Source of the DNA: Firmicutes bacterium CAG:238 | Lineage (GTDB): Bacteria; Bacillota; Clostridia; Peptostreptococcales; Anaerovoracaceae | DNA length: 15,975 nucleotides | Assembly (NCBI GenBank): GCA_000435615.1 | Contig: FR882017.1 | Span: 3,288-19,262 of the forward strand | Reading direction: 5' to 3' | Shown: one piece after another, positions 1 to 7,039 of the stretch | Layout: every line of letters starts with the position of its first letter | How positions within the stretch are numbered: position 1 is the stretch's first letter | Position numbers and translations under genes: made by a program | Notes under the pieces: generated by a model | Told to the model about the DNA's origin: nothing | Databases searched by the model: none | The model's input: only the letters and a program-made list of their open reading frames with translations

Positions 1-1
1 T

Positions 2-2185
2 ACCGGCGGTGAAGCTCGGCGCTGGGTGCGCGAGGTGTATAGACACAAGACAAGAAATTACGGATTCACACATGGGCAGACAAATTGGGCAATCCGTCAC
101 GGATTCATGCCGGAACAGGTGGAGCGGCTCGGCATAACAAAAGAAAATGTAGGCGACTACATTTCGGCAAAAGACTATGCGTATCTCAGACCTCTCAACG
201 GCACATACAGCAAATGGATCACGGACAAAGTAACGATTCACACGATTTTCAAACCGTTCAGGCAGTATATGCCGGAGATGTATTACCAAATCAGCAAGCG
301 ATACGATGAAACCGTGATTATTCCGCTTGCAAAGGACAAACTTGAGGCAAGCTTTGAAGAATTGTTTGATTTTATCAGAGAAAAAGGGGAGCTGACACTT
401 GCGCAGGCAAACGGGATTTCAGCTTCAACACTTGCGTATAGAGACGGCAAGTTTTTCTTTGACGATAAGGCATATACCGAGGCGGAACTGAAAGAGAAAC
501 TTTCACAGTTCCAGGCAACCCTTGTGGTGAAAGAAAAAGTAAGAACCGGCGAAGAAGTTGACAACGGTGTTTTGAACCTTATTGTTTTCAACGAATTCGG
601 GGACAATCCGATCATCGGCGATGCCTTTTTCGTGTTTGACGAATATGAAAGAAATTCGGTAAGAACGCTCGCGCAGAGAAAGGCGGACAGCCTTGAAGAA
701 GAAGATATCCGTGAGGACAGATACCGTGCAATTAAAGCCGAACCCGCAGACGAAAAGAACGGAACATGGAGAGGAAAGCCAATTCCTCATTGGGACGAGA
801 TAAAGGATGTTATCTATCGTCTTTGTGTTTTCGTGCCTCAACTCGAATTTTTCGGTGCGGAAATTGTCATAAACAGTGACGGATTTAAGATTACAGCACT
901 TTCAAATCAGCCGGATTATCCGACCTGCAAACCTTTCAGCAAAGAAACAAGTGCATACCTTTCAAGAAAGGTTGTCCAAAAGAAAGAAGCTTTCGCAAAG
1001 GGCGGAAGACGAATCAGCAGGGGCGCCAAGAAGGTTAAATTAAAGGTTAGATCCCGTTTTGCGAAAATGTTTTATCCGAAGGGACTGATTCCATACCTCA
1101 GCATCCGCTGGATAAGCGATGTGTGGAAGGACTTCACGACGAACAAGGATACAACATTCGGGCAGAAGATGTGGGCTTACAGACACGGGTTCCTTTCGTA
1201 CAGACTTTTGCAGTACGGAATTACCAAGGAAAATCACGAAGAATTCATTTCCGACTTTGAATACAAATGGCTCAGACATATCAACCCGAAGTACAGAAAG
1301 TGGATGGAAGACAAGATTACGGTCAAGTATGTATGCTCGGACTATAATGAATGTTTCCCTGAATACTATTACCATATTATCTGCAAGAACGGAAATAATA
1401 AGGTTATTTCCATGATGGATCTTCCGGAAGGATATACAAACTCGTTTGAAGATATCTTCAAGCTTGTCGAGGAAAAGGGCGTGCTTGCTCTTAAGCCGGA
1501 CGAAGGTTCTCACGGAGACGGCTTCTACAAATTTACTTGTGAAGACGGAAAATATCAGCTGAACTACAAGGACGTAACGAAGCAGCAGGTTCTTGACATA
1601 CTCGAAGATATTGAAAACCAATATCTTGTGACGGAATACATCAATATGTGTGACGAGTTGAAAGCCGTTTACGACGGTGCAGTTAACACTGTAAGAATGA
1701 TCGTCTTTAAGAAAGACGGGCGTGAGCCGCAGATCGGAAACGCTTACGTCCGCTTTGGCTCGAAAGCAACCGGAGCGGTTGACAATGTAGGTGCGGGCGG
1801 CATGACCGCAACCATTGATGTTGCTACGGGGCATTTCCATGATGCCAAAATCGTTCACAGCAATTCCATCGAGGACTGCCCGATTCATCCGGATACAGGT
1901 GTTCCGATCGACGGATATCTGCCGCACTGGGAAGAAGTTAAGAAACAGGTGCTTGATGTTACCCGCTCGATTAAACAGCTTGAATTTTTCGGCGTAGACC
2001 TTGCGGTTACGAACGAGGGAATCAAGTTCCCGGAAATCAATCGATTCCCGGATTATCCGGCAGTGGAAAAATACACGAAACCTACGAGAGAATATTTGCT
2101 CGGAAGACTTGCGGCAAAGAAGCGTCTCTTCGGATACGATAAGAAGAAAAACAAGACGCTTGTGCACCTTCCTGAGAGGAGATAA
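2..2185 (+). CDS. Tandem ATP-grasp protein (sugar-transfer-associated type), 5' end missing
   Basis: The reading frame is open to the left edge. A GTG at 26 could be mistaken for the start, but homology between the two halves continues upstream of it (ARRWVREV matches SIRWISDV of the second half), so the true start is outside the window. Numbering from the GTG, module 1 spans about 1-315 and module 2 about 355-695, joined by a basic linker (325-345). Module 2 keeps residues expected of an ATP-grasp ligase: K490 in LKPDEGSHGDG, R557, D586-N587 before GAGG, D658 and the metal-binding E670/N672 of EINRFPDYP. Module 1 has lost these. The resemblance is to the ATP-grasp family found in surface-polysaccharide loci, thought to use ATP to join a carboxylate to an amine or similar group; the substrate is unknown. 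No signal peptide or membrane segment is visible, so it is probably cytoplasmic. It stops 2 bases before the exporter permease. Family call fairly sure; function inferred. Confidence 0.8.
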   Translation, partial: TGGEARRWVREVYRHKTRNYGFTHGQTNWAIRHGFMPEQVERLGITKENVGDYISAKDYAYLRPLNGTYSKWITDKVTIHTIFKPFRQYMPEMYYQISKRYDETVIIPLAKDKLEASFEELFDFIREKGELTLAQANGISASTLAYRDGKFFFDDKAYTEAELKEKLSQFQATLVVKEKVRTGEEVDNGVLNLIVFNEFGDNPIIGDAFFVFDEYERNSVRTLAQRKADSLEEEDIREDRYRAIKAEPADEKNGTWRGKPIPHWDEIKDVIYRLCVFVPQLEFFGAEIVINSDGFKITALSNQPDYPTCKPFSKETSAYLSRKVVQKKEAFAKGGRRISRGAKKVKLKVRSRFAKMFYPKGLIPYLSIRWISDVWKDFTTNKDTTFGQKMWAYRHGFLSYRLLQYGITKENHEEFISDFEYKWLRHINPKYRKWMEDKITVKYVCSDYNECFPEYYYHIICKNGNNKVISMMDLPEGYTNSFEDIFKLVEEKGVLALKPDEGSHGDGFYKFTCEDGKYQLNYKDVTKQQVLDILEDIENQYLVTEYINMCDELKAVYDGAVNTVRMIVFKKDGREPQIGNAYVRFGSKATGAVDNVGAGGMTATIDVATGHFHDAKIVHSNSIEDCPIHPDTGVPIDGYLPHWEEVKKQVLDVTRSIKQLEFFGVDLAVTNEGIKFPEINRFPDYPAVEKYTKPTREYLLGRLAAKKRLFGYDKKKNKTLVHLPERR

Positions 2186-2187
2186 TT

Positions 2188-2994
2188 TTGAGTACACTTA
2201 AAGAAATTTTACAAGATCATATCGGTTATCGCAGGCAGCTGACCAAACTTGCAAAGGCAGATCTTAAGAAAAACTACAGCGGTGCGGTTCTTGGATGGGC
2301 ATGGGCGCTTATCAAACCGGCAATCCTGATATTCGTGTTTTGGTTTGCATTTACAATGGGTCTTCGAAAAGGCGGCGACGTAGACGGATATCCGTTTTTT
2401 CTGTGGCTGATAGCCGGCATGATACCTTGGTTTTACATGCGCGACATGATTACCGGGGGTGCAAATTCCATAAGGCGCTACAAGTATCTGGTAACGAAAA
2501 TAAAGTTTCCGATTTCCACAATACCGACATTCATAAGCATGGCGAATTTGGTTGTGCATTTCGGATTGATGCTGGTTCTGCTTGGAATTTACATTGCATT
2601 CGGTTATATGCCGACGGTGTATTGGATGCAGCTTCCGCTCTACATGCTGCTGATGTTTTTGTTCTTCACGGTATGGGGGCTTTTTGCGGGGGTTCTTTCG
2701 TCGATAAGCAAGGACTTCCTGAATCTTGTCAAGTCGCTTGTGCAGGCACTTTTCTGGCTTTCGGGAATTCTCTACGACGCCAACTCCATAAATGTGGGAT
2801 GGATTCGCAGCATTCTTCTGTTCAACCCGGTTACGCTTATCGTAAACGGCTACAGGAATTCGCTCATTAAGCAGGTGTGGTTCTTTGAGGATCTAACGGA
2901 GCTGAGAAACTTTGCAATTGTGTTTGTAATCATGCTCGTGCTTGCGTTATGGGCATACAAGAAATTAAAGAAGGACATCCCGGATGTTTTATAA
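2188..2994 (+). CDS. ABC-2 type polysaccharide/teichoic acid export permease (TagG/Wzm-like)
   Basis: A 268-residue integral membrane protein of the ABC-2 transporter family, the usual length for TagG/Wzm permeases. About six hydrophobic segments are seen, near 32-58, 68-84, 112-139, 147-171, 180-197 and 238-257. The NPVT...NGYRNSL stretch (213-226) before the last segment is typical of polysaccharide exporters. The likely role is to move an undecaprenyl-linked glycopolymer across the membrane using the ATPase encoded next. The start is TTG at 2188, chosen because GAGAGGAG (2174-2181) lies at the right distance, the family N-terminus (a short amphipathic stretch before the first membrane segment) begins there, and no ATG occurs nearby. 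It begins two bases after the ATP-grasp stop, so the two are probably translationally coupled. The polymer exported (wall teichoic acid, teichuronic acid or another glycan) cannot be told from the sequence. Confidence 0.88.
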   Translation: MSTLKEILQDHIGYRRQLTKLAKADLKKNYSGAVLGWAWALIKPAILIFVFWFAFTMGLRKGGDVDGYPFFLWLIAGMIPWFYMRDMITGGANSIRRYKYLVTKIKFPISTIPTFISMANLVVHFGLMLVLLGIYIAFGYMPTVYWMQLPLYMLLMFLFFTVWGLFAGVLSSISKDFLNLVKSLVQALFWLSGILYDANSINVGWIRSILLFNPVTLIVNGYRNSLIKQVWFFEDLTELRNFAIVFVIMLVLALWAYKKLKKDIPDVL

Positions 2995-3013
2995 TTCTTA
3001 ACGGAGACGGATT

Positions 3014-3787
3014 ATGGCAAAAACAGTAATAGAGTTTAAAAATGTGACAAAGATTTATAAACTCTTTAAAAGTGACAGACAGCGGTTCAAGGCTGTTTTC
3101 AGCAAAAAAACAAAATATAAGAAGAAGATAGCGGTAAACGACCTGTCTTTTAAAATCGAAAAAGGCGAATCTGTCGCACTTTTCGGAAAGAACGGGGCCG
3201 GAAAATCAACCATTTTGAAAATGATTACAGGGGTGACCTATCCGACCACCGGCGAAATCACGGTTGACGGAAGAGTCGGAGCTCTGCTGGAACTTACGGC
3301 GGGATTTGACCCGGAGTTTACGGGGAGAGAAAATATTTTCTTTCGCGGACAACTTTTCGGATTGTCAAACGAGGAGATAAAAGAACTGGAGCCGGGAATT
3401 ATCGACTTCGCGGACCTTGGGGACTACATCGACCAGCCGACCAGAACCTATTCCAGCGGCATGAAGGCGCGCCTGGGATTTGCAATAAACTCCAGCGTGC
3501 GTCCGGAGATATTGATTGTGGATGAGGCACTCAGCGTGGGTGACAGTGAATTCAAGCAGAAGTGTGTGGACCGAATCAACAAAATCGTGAATGAAGAGGA
3601 TGTTACTTTTCTTTTCGTAACGCACTCGACGGGAGTTGCAAAACAATTCTGCAAACGCGGACTGGTGCTTAGGCAAGGGAAATTACTGTTTGACAGCAAC
3701 ATTGATGAGGCAATCGATTTTTATAAAGAAACATTGAAAGAAGATGAGAGCAAAAAAAAGAAAGGAAAAGGGATTTTTGAACAATGA
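3014..3787 (+). CDS. ABC transporter ATPase for polysaccharide/teichoic acid export (TagH/Wzt-like)
   Basis: A 257-residue ATPase that should pair with the preceding permease. Visible motifs are Walker A GKNGAGKS (58-65), signature YSSGM (146-150), Walker B ILIVDEAL with catalytic E171, and switch H204 in FVTHST. The insertion of about 20 residues before the Walker A region and the VGALLELTAGFDPEFTGREN stretch are typical of TagH/Wzt ATPases. There is no C-terminal polymer-binding domain as in long Wzt proteins; the protein ends in a Lys-rich tail (247-253), so it probably does not recognise a chain-end cap. RBS ACGGAGACGG is about 5 bases before ATG 3014. Its stop overlaps the start of the LCP gene by ATGA, which supports one operon. 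Confidence 0.92.
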   Translation: MAKTVIEFKNVTKIYKLFKSDRQRFKAVFSKKTKYKKKIAVNDLSFKIEKGESVALFGKNGAGKSTILKMITGVTYPTTGEITVDGRVGALLELTAGFDPEFTGRENIFFRGQLFGLSNEEIKELEPGIIDFADLGDYIDQPTRTYSSGMKARLGFAINSSVRPEILIVDEALSVGDSEFKQKCVDRINKIVNEEDVTFLFVTHSTGVAKQFCKRGLVLRQGKLLFDSNIDEAIDFYKETLKEDESKKKKGKGIFEQ

Positions 3788-5133
3788 GTATTAGAGAAAA
3801 AATCAAAGGGATGCAGACTTGGAAAAAGGTTACGATTCTTGTTGTCCTGGTGCTTGTTTTGGCGGCACTTATCGTTGGTATCGTTGTATACGGATATATG
3901 AACAGCCTTGTGAATCAGATGCACGAACCGACACCTGACGATTACGACTTATCTCTTGTGGATGTAGACGGGTATATCAACATACTGCTTTTGGGTGTTG
4001 ACAGCAGAGACATGGACAACATCAAGGGAACCAGAAGCGACATGATAATGATCGCCAGCATCAATAAGGATACTTACGATGTGAAGCTTACATCGGTATA
4101 CAGAGACACGTATCTCAAGCTTGGGGATACATCGACATATGACAAGATTACGCATGCCTGCGTTTACGGCGGACCGGAAATGACAATGAAGTCCTTGAAC
4201 CAGGCAATGGACATCAATCTCAGCAACTATATCGTGGTAAATTTCAAGACCGTTGCCGACGTTGTCGATGCGGTAGGAGGAATCACGGTTGATGTACAGG
4301 ATTACGAAATCTATCAACTCAACAAATACACGAAGCAGACCGCAAGAAATATCGGAAAGAAGAAATATAACCTTGTAAAATCAGCGGGAACGCAGACCTT
4401 GGAAGGCGTGCAGGCAGTTTCATACGGACGTATCCGTAAGGGAGTGGGCGATGACTTTAAGCGTACCGAAAGAATGCGTATTGTTGTGATGAAGGTCCTG
4501 GATAAGGTAAAAACCATGTCCTTCGGCGAGATAAAAAGCATCATCGATATGGCAGTTCCGCAGATTCAGACAAACCTTACGATGAACAACATTCTGGCGC
4601 TTGGAATCAGGCTTCCGAGCTATTCCATTTCATCCGGTGCAGGCTGGCCTTATCAGTGGACGACGGGAACGATCAACAAAGTTTCCTATGTTTTCCCGAA
4701 CGGCATGGCAAACAATACGACACAGTTCCATCAGGATGTGTTCGGACAGGAAGACTATGCCCCGTCGGCTACCGTTACGGCGATTAGCAATGAGATTATC
4801 GCAAGAATCGCCAAGGCAAGAGAAAACAACGAGCTGAAAGGCGAAAAGAAGGGCGAAAGCAAGAAGGACGATACGCAGCCGACAACGCCGGAAGAGCCGG
4901 TTACACCGGAGAATCCGGACAACCCGGACAACCCAGACAATCCGGAGAACCCAGACAATCCGGAGAACCCGGGAATCATAGACGATCCGGATGATCCGAA
5001 TTATAATCCGGGCGGACAAGATCCGACGCAGCCGACAGAGCCTGTCACACCGACAGAACCTGCGACACCGGCAATATCCGATGACGGAGGAAATGCCGCA
5101 GGAAATGTGCAGACCGGGCAACAAGGCACCTAA
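3784..5133 (+). CDS. LytR-CpsA-Psr (LCP) family wall-polymer ligase with proline-rich tail
   Basis: 449 residues. Short basic cytoplasmic N-terminus, one membrane helix (about 16-38), then an extracellular LCP domain (about 62-265). LCP proteins move undecaprenyl-phosphate-linked glycopolymers onto peptidoglycan. Family hallmarks seen are LLLGVDSRD (68-76, with D73 and R75), RSDMIM (84-89), SVYRDTY (104-110), and the arginine/aspartate cluster YGRIRKGVGDDFKRTERMR (214-232), where the common RQ is RM. After the core comes a region of about 75 residues (270-345) and a low-complexity tail of about 100 residues with six NPD/NPE units (377-396) and further PTEP-type repeats (411-429). The tail is likely extended and outside the cell, perhaps reaching into the wall. 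ATG 3784 overlaps the upstream stop (ATGA). Being next to TagGH-like genes fits attachment of the exported polymer to the wall. Confidence 0.9.
   Translation: MSIREKIKGMQTWKKVTILVVLVLVLAALIVGIVVYGYMNSLVNQMHEPTPDDYDLSLVDVDGYINILLLGVDSRDMDNIKGTRSDMIMIASINKDTYDVKLTSVYRDTYLKLGDTSTYDKITHACVYGGPEMTMKSLNQAMDINLSNYIVVNFKTVADVVDAVGGITVDVQDYEIYQLNKYTKQTARNIGKKKYNLVKSAGTQTLEGVQAVSYGRIRKGVGDDFKRTERMRIVVMKVLDKVKTMSFGEIKSIIDMAVPQIQTNLTMNNILALGIRLPSYSISSGAGWPYQWTTGTINKVSYVFPNGMANNTTQFHQDVFGQEDYAPSATVTAISNEIIARIAKARENNELKGEKKGESKKDDTQPTTPEEPVTPENPDNPDNPDNPENPDNPENPGIIDDPDDPNYNPGGQDPTQPTEPVTPTEPATPAISDDGGNAAGNVQTGQQGT
4912..4971 (+). repeat. Short in-frame repeat encoding NPD/NPE units
   Basis: Six nine-base units of the pattern AAY-CCR-GAM (Asn-Pro-Asp/Glu), ending with one extra Asn-Pro, inside the LCP gene tail. 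Units differ only at wobble positions and at the Asp/Glu base, so slippage could change the copy number. It is a coding repeat, not a CRISPR array. Confidence 0.9.
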
Positions 5134-5223
5134 AACGGGGCCGGAACCGGCAGAACAATTCCGGACGAATTTCAGGGCGTGAATACGCTTCTATATAAAT
5201 TTTGAAAATACGAGGTAAGAAAA
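5134..5223 (+). other. Short gap between the LCP gene and thrS
   Basis: Ninety bases with no T-box, no clear terminator and only a weak promoter-like TATAAA (5194-5199). Two small hairpins (GCCG/CGGC and GCGT/ACGC, 4 bp each) lack T-runs. thrS may therefore be partly transcribed from the wall-polymer operon. Confidence 0.5.
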
Positions 5224-6969
5224 ATGGCGAAAGAAAAATTAAACTGGGAAGACGAACAGGTAAGACATACCTACAGACATACAGCATCACATATTATGGC
5301 ACAGGCAATTCAGCACCTGTGGCCGGACACAAAGTTTGCAATCGGTCCGGCAATCGAAAACGGATTCTATTATGACATGGAATCCGAACACAAATTTGCC
5401 GAAGAAGATTTTCTGAAAATTCAGAAGGAAATGAAAAAAATCGTACAGCAGAATCTACCACTCGAAAGAACCGAGGTTTCCAGAGAAGAAGCACTCAAAT
5501 TCTTCAAGGAAAGAAATCAGGACTACAAGGTTGAGCTGATTCAGGACCTTCCGGAAGACGCAGTAATCACAATGTACACGCAAGGTGATTTCACAGACCT
5601 TTGTGCGGGGCCGCACATGCAGTCAACCGGACAGATTAAAGCATTCAAGCTGATGAGTGTTGCGGGTGCTTACTGGAGAGGCGACTCCGACAGACCGATG
5701 CTGCAGAGAATTTATGCAACCGCTTTCCCATCGCAGGAAGAACTGGATGCATATATCAACATGATTGAAGAGGCAAAGAAGAGAGACCACCGTAAACTCG
5801 GCCGTGAACTCGGATTGTTTGCATTCCGTGATGAAGCGCCGGGGTTCCCTTTCTATCTGCCGAAGGGCATGATTCTCAGAAACGCTCTTATCGACTACTG
5901 GAGAGAGGTTCACAAAAAGTGGGATTATGTTGAAATCTCAACACCGCAGATTATGAAGAGAACCCTTTGGGAAACTTCCGGACACTGGGATCACTATAAA
6001 GAAAACATGTACACGACGGTTATCGACGGCGAAGACTTTGCAATTAAGCCGATGAACTGCCCGGGAAGCATTCTTGTTTATGATCTGGAACCACATTCCT
6101 ATCGTGACCTGCCGCTCAGATTCGGCGAACTGGGTATCGTTCACCGTCACGAACTCTCCGGAGCACTGCACGGCATGTTCCGTGTAAGATGTTTCACACA
6201 GGACGACGCACATATTCTGCTTGCGAAGGATCAAATTCAGAGCGAAGTAACCCGTATCGCACAGCTTCTCGACGAAGTATATTCGGTATTTGGACTTTCT
6301 TACAAAATCGTACTCTCAACTATGCCGGAAGACCACATCGGAACGCGCGAAGATTGGGAAAAGGCAGAAAATGCGCTTGCGGATGCAATTACTTCCATCG
6401 GCAAGGAATATGAACTGAATCCGGGAGACGGCGCTTTCTATGGTCCGAAGCTTGACTTCCATGTTAAGGATTCCCTCGGCAGAACCTGGCAGTGCGGCAC
6501 GATTCAGCTTGACTATCAGCTCCCTGGAAGATTCAACCTTGAATATACAGGTTCTGACGGACAGAAGCATACCCCGGTTATGATTCACCGCGTTGTATTC
6601 GGCTCTATCGAAAGATTCATCGGCGTAATCACAGAGCATTTTGCAGGAAAATTCCCTCTGTGGCTGGCTCCGGTACAGGTAAAACTTCTGACTGTAACGG
6701 AAAAATTCGTTCCGTATGCAAAGGAAGTTGCCGAAAGACTCGAAGCTTGCGGCATCAGAGTTGAACTCGATGACAGAAACGAAAAAATCGGTTACAAGCT
6801 CAGAGAAGCGAGAAACCAGAGAGTGAACTACATCTGTGTAATCGGTGAAAGAGAAGCCGAGGCAGGAACATTAACCGTTCGTTCCAGCAAGGTCGGCGAA
6901 CTCGGCGAGATGTCCGCAGAAGAATTTACCGAAAAACTGCTTGAAGAAATCAAAACAAAGGCAATGTAA
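5224..6969 (+). CDS. thrS: Threonyl-tRNA synthetase, short form without TGS domain
   Basis: Charges tRNA-Thr with threonine in the cytoplasm. 581 residues against about 640 for the common bacterial form; the N-terminal TGS domain (about 60 residues) is absent and the protein begins directly with the editing domain. Editing-site residues are present: HTASH (19-23) and C127...H131 of TDLCAGPH. The class II catalytic core follows, with zinc ligands C279 (MNCP), H330 (DDAH) and H455 (MIHR), motif 2 around FRVRCFTQDD, and motif 3 at GSIERFIG (460-467). The anticodon-binding domain occupies about 483-578. ATG 5224 has CGAGGT upstream at good spacing, and any earlier start would run back into the LCP gene, so the short form is real. 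Only 90 bases separate it from the LCP gene. No T-box leader fits there, although clostridial thrS genes often have one. A terminator follows at 6992. Confidence 0.97.
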   Translation: MAKEKLNWEDEQVRHTYRHTASHIMAQAIQHLWPDTKFAIGPAIENGFYYDMESEHKFAEEDFLKIQKEMKKIVQQNLPLERTEVSREEALKFFKERNQDYKVELIQDLPEDAVITMYTQGDFTDLCAGPHMQSTGQIKAFKLMSVAGAYWRGDSDRPMLQRIYATAFPSQEELDAYINMIEEAKKRDHRKLGRELGLFAFRDEAPGFPFYLPKGMILRNALIDYWREVHKKWDYVEISTPQIMKRTLWETSGHWDHYKENMYTTVIDGEDFAIKPMNCPGSILVYDLEPHSYRDLPLRFGELGIVHRHELSGALHGMFRVRCFTQDDAHILLAKDQIQSEVTRIAQLLDEVYSVFGLSYKIVLSTMPEDHIGTREDWEKAENALADAITSIGKEYELNPGDGAFYGPKLDFHVKDSLGRTWQCGTIQLDYQLPGRFNLEYTGSDGQKHTPVMIHRVVFGSIERFIGVITEHFAGKFPLWLAPVQVKLLTVTEKFVPYAKEVAERLEACGIRVELDDRNEKIGYKLREARNQRVNYICVIGEREAEAGTLTVRSSKVGELGEMSAEEFTEKLLEEIKTKAM

Positions 6970-6991
6970 GAAAAGGAACGTTGTTGAATTG

Positions 6992-7021
6992 AAATGGAGA
7001 AGTGTCAACTTCTCCATTTTT
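6992..7021 (+). terminator. Rho-independent terminator after thrS
   Basis: Perfect 12-bp stem: AAATGGAGAAGT (6992-7003) pairs with ACTTCTCCATTT (7008-7019) around loop GTCA, with T-run 7017-7021. It lies 22 bases after the thrS stop and only 18 bases before the GTG of the next gene. It therefore separates the two units, or could act as an attenuator on read-through into the regulator gene. Confidence 0.9.
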
Positions 7022-7039
7022 GAAAGAAGAGGATAGACT

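Noticed and set aside
1040..2197. Long reverse-strand open frame (385 codons) opposite the ATP-grasp gene
   Set aside because: It is a shadow of the highly expected forward gene; its translation has no recognisable domain and there is no good RBS or context.
4912..4971. Regular short repeats that might suggest a CRISPR array
   Set aside because: The repeat is nine bases, in frame and without spacers; it encodes the NPD/NPE tail.
5171..5199. Possible thrS promoter TTCAGG-N17-TATAAA
   Set aside because: The -35 matches consensus poorly; too weak to list as a promoter, mentioned only in the gap entry.
5134..5223. Search for a T-box or other riboswitch before thrS
   Set aside because: Too short, no specifier stem or AGGGTGGNACCGCG-like box, and no terminator hairpin with T-run.
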